From NCBI RefSeq assembly GCF_052324685.1, contig NC_135212.1, forward strand, positions 4,688,079 to 4,752,078: a stretch of DNA of 64,000 nt. Direction: 5' to 3'. Of this stretch, positions 36,525-47,324 are shown piece by piece. The translations under genes were made by a program, and so were the position numbers. The DNA is from Brachyhypopomus gauderio (lineage: Eukaryota > Chordata > Actinopteri > Gymnotiformes > Hypopomidae). How positions within the stretch are numbered: position 1 is the first letter of the stretch; the number at the start of each line of letters is the position of its first letter. The notes under the pieces are model-generated. The model ran no database searches. It saw only the letters and a list, made by a program, of their open reading frames with translations, and was not told the origin of the DNA.

Positions 36525-38042
36525 ATGGCGCATTTCCACTAGGGCCTGCTTGGCGCGGTACGGTTCGGGTCGATTCGCAACGGAACGGTACGGTCGCGTT
36601 GTGTTTCCATTACACCCCAATGTGGGTGGAGTCGCTGTTGGCGCGCGGGTTGTAGTGTCGTGACATCATTTGTATACGACCACAACACCGGTCGACGCCC
36701 CTTAACACATAGCATTATTGTATCTTATTTATCTTTATCTTCATTATTGTATGTGGTTGCTCTAATTATTGATAATAATTTGGTATTACTCAAACAGGCT
36801 GAACACACCCTGCATAAAAAGCATCAGTCATACAATCAAATGAAATCAAACTTTATTATGAAATATAGATATTTAAAGTACAACATATGTAAATAATATA
36901 GTTATAGTTTAAAAAAGTGCAAAAAGCAAATATATACGTATAGCTTTATATGAAATAAATATTTATAGTACTACAAGCAACATTTTGTGTGCTTTTACTG
37001 GCGTCTGTCTCGCATGGTGTTCACAAGTTCGCCAAGCACCCCGAGGAAAGCCCGGTTGAAGGAAACATTTTCCGCCAACTCCGCTCGCCTCGTCAGTGGA
37101 AGGGGAATCTTGAACGTAAAAAATAACAAATATTAAATACAAGCATTCCCGTGAAAGCAACAACAATATAGCGTAACTGCACAAAATGTGTAGCACGTCA
37201 TCGCTGCTCGTGCTGTGTTTATGGCTACAGCTAACTAGCAACTAGCAAGGCTAAGAGCTAGCTATTGTACAGTAGTGACTGTGGTGGTAACATTAACTAC
37301 AAACACAGCTCTAAATTCCTGCGTTTACAATAGATGCGTTCATATTACGTTCATATTACATCTTTTACGAGCCTAGTAGTAAAACTGTGAAATCACAATA
37401 CACTCACCATTCTCCGTGGCCTCCAGCACCGACAATGTCCAGCACGTTTTCTCTTCCGTTACTGGCTGGCCGGTGACCGTATATGACATCCATTTGCTGG
37501 AACCATTTCCAGTCTTTGCGGTTTGCTCCGCTGCGTCCGTTATGGTCCTTCACCGCCCGGTAATCGCGTTAAGCTTTTTTAGCTTGGACCGACCGGCACT
37601 GCTGAATGGACCGCTGGTAGCCATGAGCGGCCATTAGCGCGAAAACCTCGCTAAAAACCTTTACATTTCTAGTGGCCCCGTCCAGTTCGCCCTGGATTTT
37701 TTGATCGCTGATTATTAACAGAAAGGTTTGTACCTCGGTGTTTGACCAGGGAACAGACTTCGCTCCTTGGGTTTTAAAAATGGCTGAGGAGTCCATAGCA
37801 TAGCGGAGGAGTCGCTCTCCTGACGCAACCTGTGACGACACTCCCTGGCCAATCAGTGTCATGCTGTTCCTCCACGTCACAGAACTGTACCGCTTCGGAA
37901 CGGTTAGAACCTCGAGCGAGTCGGTACGAAAATAGTACCCGAAGGGGCCGGCTCACTGGGAACTGGTACTAATGGAAACACTCACAAACCGTCGCGAATC
38001 GAACCGTACCGCGCCAAGCAGGCCCTAGTGGAAATGCGCCAT
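36525..38042. mobile_element. Harbinger-type element with a Myb/SANT gene only
   Basis: Long near-perfect inverted ends: ATGGCGCATTTCCACTAGGG at the left, the same on the opposite strand at the right, followed by CCTGCTTGGCGCGGTACGGT on both. Flanks are TA on each side; read as 3-bp duplications they would be TAA and TTA. It carries a decayed Myb/SANT gene on the minus strand (37880-36995) but no nuclease. It separates endonuclease from RT in the surrounding LINE. Confidence 0.75.
36995..37880 (-). pseudogene. Myb/SANT-like Harbinger accessory protein, two exons, decayed
   Basis: Exon 1 (about 37880-37408) encodes 'VPWSNTEVQTFLLIISDQKI', 'ELDGATRNVKVFSEVFALMA' and 'GYQRSIQQCRS', then after an in-frame stop at 37569-37571 'RDYRAVKDHNGRSG' and 'WKWFQQMDVIYGHRP'. 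This is the Myb/SANT-like domain of Harbinger DNA-binding proteins. It ends at a GTGAGT donor. Exon 2 (37108-36995) encodes 'RRAELAENVSFNRAFLGVLG' and stops after 'VNTMRDRRQ'. The stop and a phase mismatch at the splice show decay. Confidence 0.7.
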
Positions 38043-38530
38043 TATGCAGTGTGTGAGACCATCAATATCCTCCCCATGTGGATCACACAGTTCCTCCCAC
38101 AGTGTTGTGCTGAAACGGTCTTTCAAAGCCTCTTCGGACTCCACAGTCCATTTCTTCACTGTGCGGGTGACGGCTGGTTCTCTGTGTACAAGAGGTTTGT
38201 ACACAGGGAGAAGATGAACCAGGTTGTGATCAGATCTTCCCAGGGGAGGGAGGGGTGATGAGTTATATGGTCCTTTTGTGTTGGCATAAAACAGATCCAG
38301 TATCTTATTGTCTCTGGTTTTGCAGATAACGTACTGGGTGAACATAGACAGGGTCGATGGTGGAGAACAGTTGTTAAAATCTCCAGAAATCAGAAGGAGG
38401 GCTTGGGGGTGCTGGGTCTGAATCCTGCTCACAGCTGAGTGCAGGACGCCACAGGCAGTGTCGGCGTTAGCAGACGGGTAAACATACGCAGCTATCGCGA
38501 TAGCGTGTGAGAACTCCCGCGGTACCTCTG

Positions 38531-38678
38531 ACTCATGTGCTTGGTGTATTCATCAAAAAAAATTATAAGCACTTTTGCTTTGGCGTTTGGATTCAGTTCA
38601 ATGTTTTTGTGTCAGTAATACAGTATTTGTCTTAAGCAAGACATTATACAAAGAGTGGTTCCATATGCAAAAGAACAG
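38531..38678. other. Unassigned spacer
   Basis: Short AT-rich stretch between the LINE relic and the next Harbinger element; it ends with the CAG target duplication (38676-38678). Confidence 0.35.
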
Positions 38679-39089
38679 GAGCCTCATGCACAAACGGTGC
38701 GTATGCACAAAAACATTGCGTACGCTATGTTTCATGCACACGGTCAGATGTACGAAATGTGATTTGAACGTGAGAAAGTGCGTACACCCACGACACTTTC
38801 ACTTCAGGCGTACGCATGTTTCTAATGTGTTTTCGTCAATTAGCGACACTTAGAGGTGATACATTGAAATTACAACTATTAAGATATAATTTACGCACAC
38901 ATTGTAGTAAGCCTTTATTGTGTAAAATAAAGTAAATTAATCAAAAAATTAAACAATAAATTAATCAGACAATTTCACTGCCTTACTGAAATAATCATTC
39001 AACGTGTTTCCACTTAGCCTAGATTATATAAACATGCATTAAATGTTGTGCTGGAGTTCTTGGGAGATGGCAGCGTTGACTGGAAGATA

Positions 39090-40305
39090 TTGCTAATGGC
39101 CTAATTCGCCAAGAGCACATTTTCCGTGACCATTAAGATTTTTTGGCCCATGATGATGGCTTTTTAGCCGTTTCAGATTTCCAAGAACTGTCCTCTTGTG
39201 CTGAGTTGGGTCCAGTTTTGGAGAGAGAAACGCATTGCTGACAACCAGAGGCAGTCTTTGCATAGAGGTGTGGCTAGGCAACTGCCTGGGGCCCCTCCCA
39301 CTGCAGCCCACTGTAGGGGCCCCTGATTAGCTAACTTATTTCTCGCATATTAATGTTGATGGGCCCCCTAGCTAAATTCACCTTGAGCCCCCAAATTGCT
39401 AAGTCCGCCACTGCTGACAACACTCGGCTTCCTGGCGACTGGCTCGTTTCAAAGAGAACTGGCAGACCGGTCGGGGATATCCCAGTCATCTTTGAACCAG
39501 GCCATGCCAGCTGTTTTGGATGGGATCATCTGCATGTCAGCTAGTTAAGTTCCTATACGAAGCGGTTGACCAGGCAAACATTAAAGCGCAATTTGCAGCG
39601 ATAGCCGGTTTCCCTAATGTAATCAGAGCGATCGACTGTGCACACATTTTTATAAAGGCACCATCTAAGGGGGAATTTGCTTATGTGAATAGAAAGCACT
39701 TTAATTCCATAAACGTGCAAATAATCTGTGAAGCAAAAATGTGCCTTACTAATGTAGTGGCATGTTGGCCTGGATCAACCCAATGATTCGTACATTTTTA
39801 CAAACTGCATGGTTGGGATAAGATTACAAGCTAGCAGAGTGCGTGACGGGAGGCTTCTTGGTAAGCAACAACTTTAAAGCATTTAAATAAAATCATTTGA
39901 TATTTCAAGCTTAGAATAATTAATTAAAAACATATGGTAATTGTTAAATTACAGTAGCTATGCGCTCAAGATGTGGCTGATGACCCTTTGTAATCCACAG
40001 ACTGACCGGGAGCGGAGATACAATTTTCTCCATTCTTGCACCCTGTCAGTCATAGAGAGGGCAATTGGGCAGGTGAAAAGCCGGTGGCGCTGCCTGGAAA
40101 GGACCGGGGGATGCTCGTGTATCGGCCAGAGAAGGTGTGTCGTATTGTGAGGGCATGTGGGGTCCTGCACAATGTTGCGCACAGGTATGCCGTGCCATTG
40201 TTAGAGGTGGTGGAGCAACCAGTGGACCCAGAGCCAGGACAAATTAATGCACAGCCTAACCCAGGTTCCATTCAAGCAAGGCAACAAATCATAGCTAAAA
40301 TATAA
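39090..40305 (+). pseudogene. Harbinger (HARBI1-like) nuclease, decayed
   Basis: Successive frames give 'CAELGPVLERET', (hAT insert), 'LGFLATGSFQRELADRSG', 'SQSSLNQAMPAVLDGII', then 39520-39786 'GFPNVIRAIDCAHIFIKAPS', 'AYVNRKHFNSINVQIIC' and 'LTNVVACWPGSTQ', and after about 39945 'YALKMWLMTLCNPQTDRERR', 'VIERAIGQVKSRWRCLERTG' and 'RPEKVCRIVRACGVLHNVA'. The first catalytic Asp (AIDCAH) and the Glu (VIER) are visible. The second Asp, expected in a GDSGY-like motif, lies at a possible intron (GTAAGC donor near 39859) and is not recognisable. Several stops and shifts are present. Confidence 0.82.
39246..39413. mobile_element. 168-bp hAT MITE with 8-bp TSD
   Basis: The ends are CAGAGGCAGTCTTTGC and, reversed, CAGTGGCGGACTTAGC. 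CTGACAAC is duplicated at 39238-39245 and 39414-39421. Its removal with one duplication makes the Harbinger nuclease reading continuous across the junction. Confidence 0.88.
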
Positions 40306-40398
40306 AAAGGTAAGAGACAGCAATCAAATTTTAACCAATTTGTTTATTGAGTTGCTGATGCTAGTGAGCGCATCACTGATATTTTTAGATACATTATA

Positions 40399-40593
40399 TT
40401 ATTCTGCCAGTGTGCATTGTTCTGACCCCACAACATTTAAAGCTTCACACATGCTGACCCACTCAGACCTTTTGCGCTTTTCCGTAATGCCACAAAGTGC
40501 CAAAGAAATAGTTTTTTCCCGCACCTCTACCTCATTCAGGAGCGTCTCCACTTCACATTCTGTGAAGTTCCTCTTCTTTCCCCGTTTAGACAT
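40399..40593 (-). pseudogene. Myb/SANT-like protein fragment of the Harbinger
   Basis: 64 residues starting 'MSKRGKKRNFTECEVETLLN' and containing 'GITEKRKRSEWVSMCEALN' and 'VGSEQCT', the N-terminal half of the Myb/SANT-like domain that partners Harbinger nucleases. A stop after 'LAE' truncates it before the rest of the domain. Confidence 0.72.
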
Positions 40594-40862
40594 GGCTTGT
40601 GATAGATCAGAGAGGAAACTTCTCCGGTGCAGGGCAAATTTAAATTTATTTGCATATTAATAGGGGGGTGTGCCACAGGAGGAGTCAGCCACTCTCTCGT
40701 GTGCACTCAATTCCACGTTGACTGGGATTTACAAAAGAAATGTGCGTGGATTCCGGCGTACGCACGGTTTGATACATTTTTTTGCGTACACCATTTTCTG
40801 GATGTGTATGTACGCCAATTTTTTGTAAAAACCCACGCAAGTCTTTGTAGATGAGGCCCCAG

Positions 40863-42415
40863 GGCTGTAGAGATCACAAGACACTCTGGGTGCAGCAGGG
40901 GAATCGTACCAGAACGTTGTAGTGAAGACAGAATATGTATTTTTTCATAATGTAGGACATTTTGGGGACTTGTTATAGGGCTTTTCTGCTTACAAACTTT
41001 TCTACTTACAAACTTGGCTCTGGAACTAATTAAATTCGTAACTCGAGGTACCACTGTACTGTGAAACATATCAATCCACTTTTTTAAAGTATGTGTTTTC
41101 AGTTAACATATGCTTGCTGACTAACATCATAACATAACCAACCACTGACTCACACACCTATGTAGGAGTGGTGAGATGTGTTCCTGTGGGGGATGCAGGA
41201 TCTGGTGTTCCTCCATAAAACCATGGGGGGCAACAAATGGTGGTTTACCTCAAGAGGTTCCCATAGCAATGGGATGAAACTGACCATTTGTATTTTAGTT
41301 ATATCAGTTTGTTTGTGTGGCATGTTTAGTCTCATTTTGCAGCTTGTTGTGTGCAGGGAACGGTTATGCTAACAGGGTAAGAGGTTCATCACTCCCTGAG
41401 ATTCTTTGTCTTTACCAGCAACCTGATTCCCATTGGTTAACCTGGTTTTTGTGACTGCTGTCCCTTTGAGATGTTGGGGGAAGGGGGGGTATGCTAGATA
41501 CTTTAATCTGGTAGGCTATGGTTATGTTATTGTTTTATATTTTGTTGGTTATTGAATAAATCTGGTTCATTGTGTAGCCATGGTCTTCCTTGGTTATAGC
41601 TATACTGAGACAGATGAGCTCATTATTAGAATCAGTTAAAAGGTAAATCAATGCTAATACCAATTCCCTCTAAAGTATACCATCTGCTACGCATGTTTAT
41701 GATAAACCTCTGACAAAGCAGGCTCTTGTTTATAGCAAGGTACTTTATAAAGTTGGTTAGGTATATTGTATAACCTGCACTGATCTATTTGAGGAGTTCT
41801 TTTAGATTACTAACAACTATAATTAGGAGTCAGATATTTTATAAGATTTATGCACGTCAATCCTTCTTCTGCACCTATTTATATTCTTAGTTGTAGGCAA
41901 GCAGGTAGGTTAGTTAAATCTCATAACTAAAACCCCTACACCTACCACATCACATTTCATTTTATTTGAGCAAAGACACAAAGCAAAACAAGAAGGTTTG
42001 CTGTGACAAGCCTTTTAATATGGTTACATTTACACATAAGAGTTTGCTTATGTTATCGCTTGGTAAGAACTTTGAAATTATTTAATTACGTGATATCAAA
42101 AATCTGCAAGAAAAATGCCAAACCTCTTGCTGTAAACAGGACGATCTCAGTTGGGTAATGTATTAATTCTCCTTGCTATCATCAAACCATTCCCACAAAA
42201 TCATTGGATCAGTATGATGTAGAAGTTCTAGTGGCGAAAATGAGTGATACTATGGCAAATTGCTTAGGCTGAGTCATCACTTGCAGAGGCATGGCAGTGA
42301 AAATGTGAAAATACCTGCATAGCTAAGAAAAACAGCTGATTTGGATAAGTATCCAGTTAAGGCAGCAGATAGAATGACAGGAGTACTGAAACCTGCACAT
42401 TCTGCAATGTCAGAA
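40863..42415. other. Unassigned, with a dispersed repeat near its left end
   Basis: Bases about 40905-41060 match the 1148-1200 segment and then run into GTAACTCGAGGTACCACTGT, the end of a common fish DNA repeat. The rest holds no recognisable gene and probably includes the 3' UTR of the galectin gene. Confidence 0.35.
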
Positions 42416-44103
42416 CTACTTGATCTCGAGCCCTTGGATTCGGACCTCACCGTCGAAGTGCATGTACTTGTACTTTTCAGCACCAATGCGATTGGGGAAG
42501 TGGATCTCGGAGCCATCCGACAGAGTGATCCTGAACTCTTCACTGTTGAAGGTGATCTGCATCTAAGAGAGCAGGAGACACAAAGAGCCTCATCCCTTTA
42601 TTCTTTAGCACAATGAAATCCATCATATTCATCTTCAGTGATTTATCTGAAATAAGTACACAACACATTTCACTGCCATATTTAGAAAAATAATTCTTAA
42701 GGGGTAAATGTGAAGCATCTGTCCCCTTTAAGTGTGATTTTTTAAATTGTGCAATTTTCATGGTTAAGACCATGATGAACAATTTTGGTCTGCATAGAGT
42801 AGATTGAAAGTATTTACACGGGATGCACAGTGGCTCAAGTGGGTAATGATCCGCTGACTGGGCAGATGAAGTGCAGTGTGACAGCCCTTCAAACACAACA
42901 TCAGTGTGGCTGTGTTGCAGATAAGGGCTTGGCCAATATATCTTTGGGCTGATGGAATTGGCCGGTATTAAAATTCAACAGATTTATTGTATCGGTGGTA
43001 CTGCTGACAATAAGCCCATGATGGCTATTTAAACATTATATAGTAAATCACACTGAGGAATATGGATTTTAAACAAATGTGCTTTTAAGAAACAACCAAA
43101 TAGTTGGATGCATAAAGAAAGTGAAAAACTAATAACGGTCAACAGAGAATTTTAAAACGGTACTCGGTTCGAACCAGTGTTGCCTCGTTGTGGTGTGTGG
43201 GATCTACCTGAAACTTCTCGCCCTGGTTAAAGGGGAACCCTCCCTCTCGGTGTTCTTGGCACCAGTTACCCCCCTGGTAGGAGTTGCACACCACAGCCCG
43301 CTGGTCGCCATGGGCATCGAATCGAGGGTTGATGTGCAGGGCGAGTTCCTCACTGCTGTTCCCGACGTTAATTGCGAAACTGTCAACACCCAAACCAATG
43401 CAGAGCAGTTACAGTACTGTTGGCCTGCACGACATTTCCTTATTTCATTTCAGTACTGAGATGCTGTCATGCTGCAACACTCACTTTGTCGAATCGGCAC
43501 TGGGGACTCCAGTAATGGTCAAGGTCTGACCTGCTTTAAAGGACATGTTATGCACGACCACGCCCTGTCAAAGAAGACAAAGATGCCGTGGAACGTAGCT
43601 CAAGAAGCCAGCACCAAACAAAACGCAATTGGGAGGGAGGGGGTGTGTTTAGAGGACTCAACTGAGACCAAACATCGATTGTTTAAATTGCCCCACAAAC
43701 ATAGGCTCCACTGTTCAGCTCTCACATAACCCTAGAGTTATGATTACACTGTGCCACCGAAGTAAGTGGTGGAACATGTGTTTCCACTCAGTTTCCCCTC
43801 AGTTTCCATAGATTGTACTGATGCAATGGGCACGGAATCAGCATGGACACAGAATCCTGTAGCTAAACAGCAAATGTGTAATTTTCCTCCGGCGGTTCTA
43901 AACGGAAAATAAAATTGGAGCTTGAATGATGAGCCTCCTCCACAAAGTGAACTCTGATCTCCAGGTCCACCGCACGACTACACATGAGCAGTGGAGCACC
44001 AGGGCCGACCTCCGCGCTGCACATGTGGCACTGCTCATCTGCTAGGAACATCTGTGCAGCAGAGCACAGCTGTGTGCTAGGCAGCAGAGGTAACTTTGCT
44101 GTC

Positions 44104-44176
<73 letters not shown>

Positions 44177-45320
44177 GATGTGAAAAGGGGCATTAGCCCC
44201 ATACATAGGCCATGAAGATGATGGAAGCTGATGGATGCAGGCATGCAGAGATGCAGTGAGACTACATGGGTTTGCAGACAGTATTGTGCTGGCCTAAGAA
44301 CCCAGGCTGGATTAAGGTTTTAATATCCACATTAATGATTGCTGAGGGCTGATGTTAAACCTGGCAGGCTGCATTCCGGTTGTAGTGAGAGTTGAGCACT
44401 CACAGCAGAGTGTCCAATGAAGAAAAGAAAGGAGAAATGGAGAGAAGAGGGGAGAAAGGAAGCAGGCGGGGAGGAGGGACGGGCGATCATGTGAATTCTT
44501 TCCACATTAGACCAGCTGACGTGAGCCCACAGCTCACAGCCGCTGCAGAAGTGTTCTCCCGTACGGGTGAGACAAGTCTCACTCTCTGGCCTGCACTCCT
44601 GCGCTCTCTCTCTCCCTCCGACCTGACAGCTGAAGGCTGCTGGGGTCGGGGGGGGGGGGGGGGGGGGGCAACTCACCAGCCACACAAACTGTCACTATTA
44701 TTAACTCAATAGGTCAGCTGGTAAGCAGATTACTAATGTTCCCTGGGCATGTAATGTATATTTGTTCAGATTTTTAAAATGTGCTTCATGCTGAAACTAT
44801 TTTGGTGTGAAAGGATCGGTATCTCCTACTGAATTCACATTTACACAGCCACAACCACCAAACATTAACTTAGACAGAAAATCAGAAAGTTATTTGGCAG
44901 AAATGGCCAAGCACATTAGGACGTCTGTAAATGCAAAAAATCACAACACCACACAGCACTACATGAATAGAGCAGATAGCAGCCAAACAAATTATAACAA
45001 AGCTCAAATTTATCATGTTTTTAATTTCATCCTTGAGTTGAGTTCTTAGGCCAGTGTACAAAAGAAAATCCTCTTCAATAAATATGCCATCATAAGCTTG
45101 TCTTAAGTGTTGCCAAATAATATAATAAATACAGTTTATGAAGGATAGAAGCAACTTCAAACTGAGATACATCACTGAGGTGCCACTCCCTTTCAAAAAT
45201 CCGCTTCCTCACTAATAGCGCATTATTCTGAGAGTATAGTTTTCCGCAATGATACGCGCAAAATGTCAAACCAGACAATATGAACCGGAACACACGAGTT
45301 AATTGAATACTCACGCTCAT
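42416..45320 (-). CDS. Proto-type galectin (galectin-1/2-like), 4 exons
   Basis: Coding exons on the minus strand: 45320-45315, 43564-43485, 43379-43208 and 42562-42416, giving 134 residues. All junctions have GT donors and AG acceptors and reading phase is kept. Exon sizes of 80 and 172 bp, after a 6-bp first coding exon, match what I recall of the galectin-1 gene. The protein is one carbohydrate-recognition domain without signal peptide, as usual for galectins, which bind beta-galactosides and leave the cell by a non-classical route. Sugar-binding residues are all seen: H, N and R of 'HINPRF', V and N of 'VVCN', and W, E and R of 'NWCQEHRE'. The C-terminal strand reads 'HFPNRIG...GEVRIQGLEIK'. 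Intron 1 is 1.75 kb and contains a CA repeat and a poly(G). The fish orthologue name (lgals1 or lgals2 group) is left open. Confidence 0.93.
44110..44174. repeat. (CA)n microsatellite in galectin intron 1
   Basis: About 32 uninterrupted CA units. Confidence 0.97.
44647..44668. repeat. Poly(G) run in galectin intron 1
   Basis: About 20 consecutive G, an error-prone and potentially quadruplex-forming tract. Confidence 0.9.
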
Positions 45321-46810
45321 CGTGACTTCTGTCCTTAGACCTCAGCAAGCAGATGTGAATGAATGGGAGGAAATAACGCTGCGTTAGAAGCTTTTAAACG
45401 CACTGCGGAGCGCAGCGTCCGTGATGAACGTTAAACTGTCCTATCAGACCCTTCGAGCTTTTCGGGCTAGCAGAGGTGGGATCAAATATAGTGTGTAATG
45501 ACTAACGGTGCCTATGAGAGTGTGTTTTTATAGTCTACAAAAAGACTGTGAATTATTTTAATTATGTAGATAGCTGGATATAATTTTGAGAATATAGATG
45601 TGGTAATTTTACACGTTTGTGGACCGATAATGTCATAGATGCTGTTGTAATATTATTAACAAGCATTTGTTACTGAAGTGTCAAAATATTTGGGAATTCT
45701 TGGATCTGCGACAGCAAGGATTTAACCGGACAGATGGCTTGATTCGTCCCTGCATATTCCGTCCATGGCATGCATGCTCAGTGATATACATTTAGTGATT
45801 CCGTTTATTTTATTTTGCAAAACAGTTTCAGAGCCAAATTACTTAATGTTTTCCTTTAATACCATTCGTGATTTCAATGAAGGGAAATTTGCACTCTTTT
45901 ACACAGTGTGCGAGCTAGGTCAACGGTTTAGTTGTAGCTTTATATTACAGTTATATAAAAGCTGATATTACATCATATCTTAAGGCCGGAGAAAAGAAAA
46001 TAAGACAAATGGATTTTCCCTTCAATTTTTAGTTTAATAATAGTTTTAATATTTCGACACACTTCCCCAAAGTTTACAGAACATGGACAACGTGACAGCC
46101 AACACACATAATAACGCACATGACAACCAAGTCCAATATCCTCAACAAACTTAAATCAACTGTTCTGAGTGGAGAGACCAAACCAAATGTAAAAACAGTC
46201 TTTGCTCTTGCTCTCTTTCATGTACAAAAACAAATAATTTATTCTAGAAATAATAATAATAAAACTGCACTGGGCTTAAAGTTAGAATGATATTTTCTCT
46301 ATATGGTGTCTCAAACTAGGAACTGATGGCTGCATCAAAATCAAAATCAAATTAATAGACGGAGCATTATATTATTTAAAACAACATGGAAGTTAAATGC
46401 TAGCTGAAACCTTAACAAATTACAACATACTATATTCTGTACAAACACTCATAGCAGTCCATGGAGAATGGTAAATAATAATAATATTAATTAGTAACAG
46501 CTAGAAAATTAATACTAAAATTAATAGAATGTTGACTAAGTTCCTTATTAAATAAAGTATAAACGTTCATAAATAACGTATAATCACATTTCATAAAATG
46601 TTCTAGGCTATAATGTATTATACATATAATACACCAGTTGTATATAGAGTAGGTGATTACACATTACAGCCAGTCCAGTAGTTGGGGCTACAGGAGACTT
46701 TTATTTTGTCTGACGAGTAAAATGAGGAAATGCGCACGTGGTGTCGTCACATTAAAAGTCTTTTTCGACGCAGGGACTGACTTAGTATTTGTTCTTATTA
46801 AAAAAGAAAA
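45321..46810. other. Intergenic region between galectin and eef2kmt
   Basis: It contains the divergent promoters of the galectin (minus) and eef2kmt (plus). AT-rich; I see no paired repeat ends or further coding exon. Confidence 0.45.
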
Positions 46811-47279
46811 ATGGAAAAAACGGAGTACTCCAGGTTCCGTTGTTTTGATGATAAGAACGTAGAAAACGTTCATGATCTCGCATATACTTTCCAGGTGTCA
46901 TTCTTCGCTATGTGTCGCATTGCTACGTTTCCGTGGGCTGTAAGTGTTCAAGTGTCTCATGACAGCGTCTCTGTTCATCATGCATTCAAGTGATGAGTGA
47001 GTCCTTCATCAGTGAAATGTGTTTTAGGCCCTAGAAAAAGCACTGCTGAACTCCTCATCGGATGTCATTTTGGACGTTTTGAGAAAGGTAAGTTAGCTAG
47101 CTAGATATGCTAGTGAAAAATTCACTTGTAATTAACGGGAATTTTAGTTTATAGCTTATTTAAGACACATACATTTTTACAGACGTGCCTACATCCTATT
47201 TGTCGGGAAAAGCCCCCATCGGTGAAATACAGGAGACTCTTCCTCTCAGAACTAATAAAAAGGGTTGGTTTCTTGCTTC

Positions 47280-47324
<45 letters not shown>

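Larger units (their letters stand above)
35205..38530 (-). pseudogene. LINE relic (minus) with endonuclease and RT parts, split by a Harbinger
   Basis: Read on the minus strand: endonuclease piece (38432-38045) 'LLISGDFNNCSPPSTL', 'ICKTRDNKILDLFYANTKG' and 'LPPLGRSDHNLVHL' (GDFN and SDHN catalytic motifs present); after the Harbinger insertion, a G-rich linker; then RT N-terminus (36220-35840) 'LSLRLGRVPQLWKTSCVVPV', 'KTLERLLLVHLRPLVSPA' and 'LQFAFQPGIGVEDAI'. Next comes an internal deletion removing the palm, then the C-terminus 'DRKRLNKIIKKSSSVLGG' to 'RYRRSFLPDAVRLYNS'. The 3' end reads AATAAAGGATTATCTTATC with a GATAAGAT-type tail near 35209. It is a familiar, abundant fish LINE; clade not asserted. 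Confidence 0.8.
38679..40859. mobile_element. Two-gene Harbinger element with CAG target duplication
   Basis: The imperfect ends GAGCCTCATGCACAAACGGT and, on the other strand, GGGCCTCATCTACAAAGACT each contain a TGCGT segment shortly inside. CAG flanks it (38676-38678 and 40860-40862), one of the 3-bp duplications I recall for Harbinger. It has the classic convergent pair: a nuclease on plus and a Myb-like protein on minus. Both are damaged. A 168-bp hAT MITE interrupts the nuclease. Confidence 0.75.
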
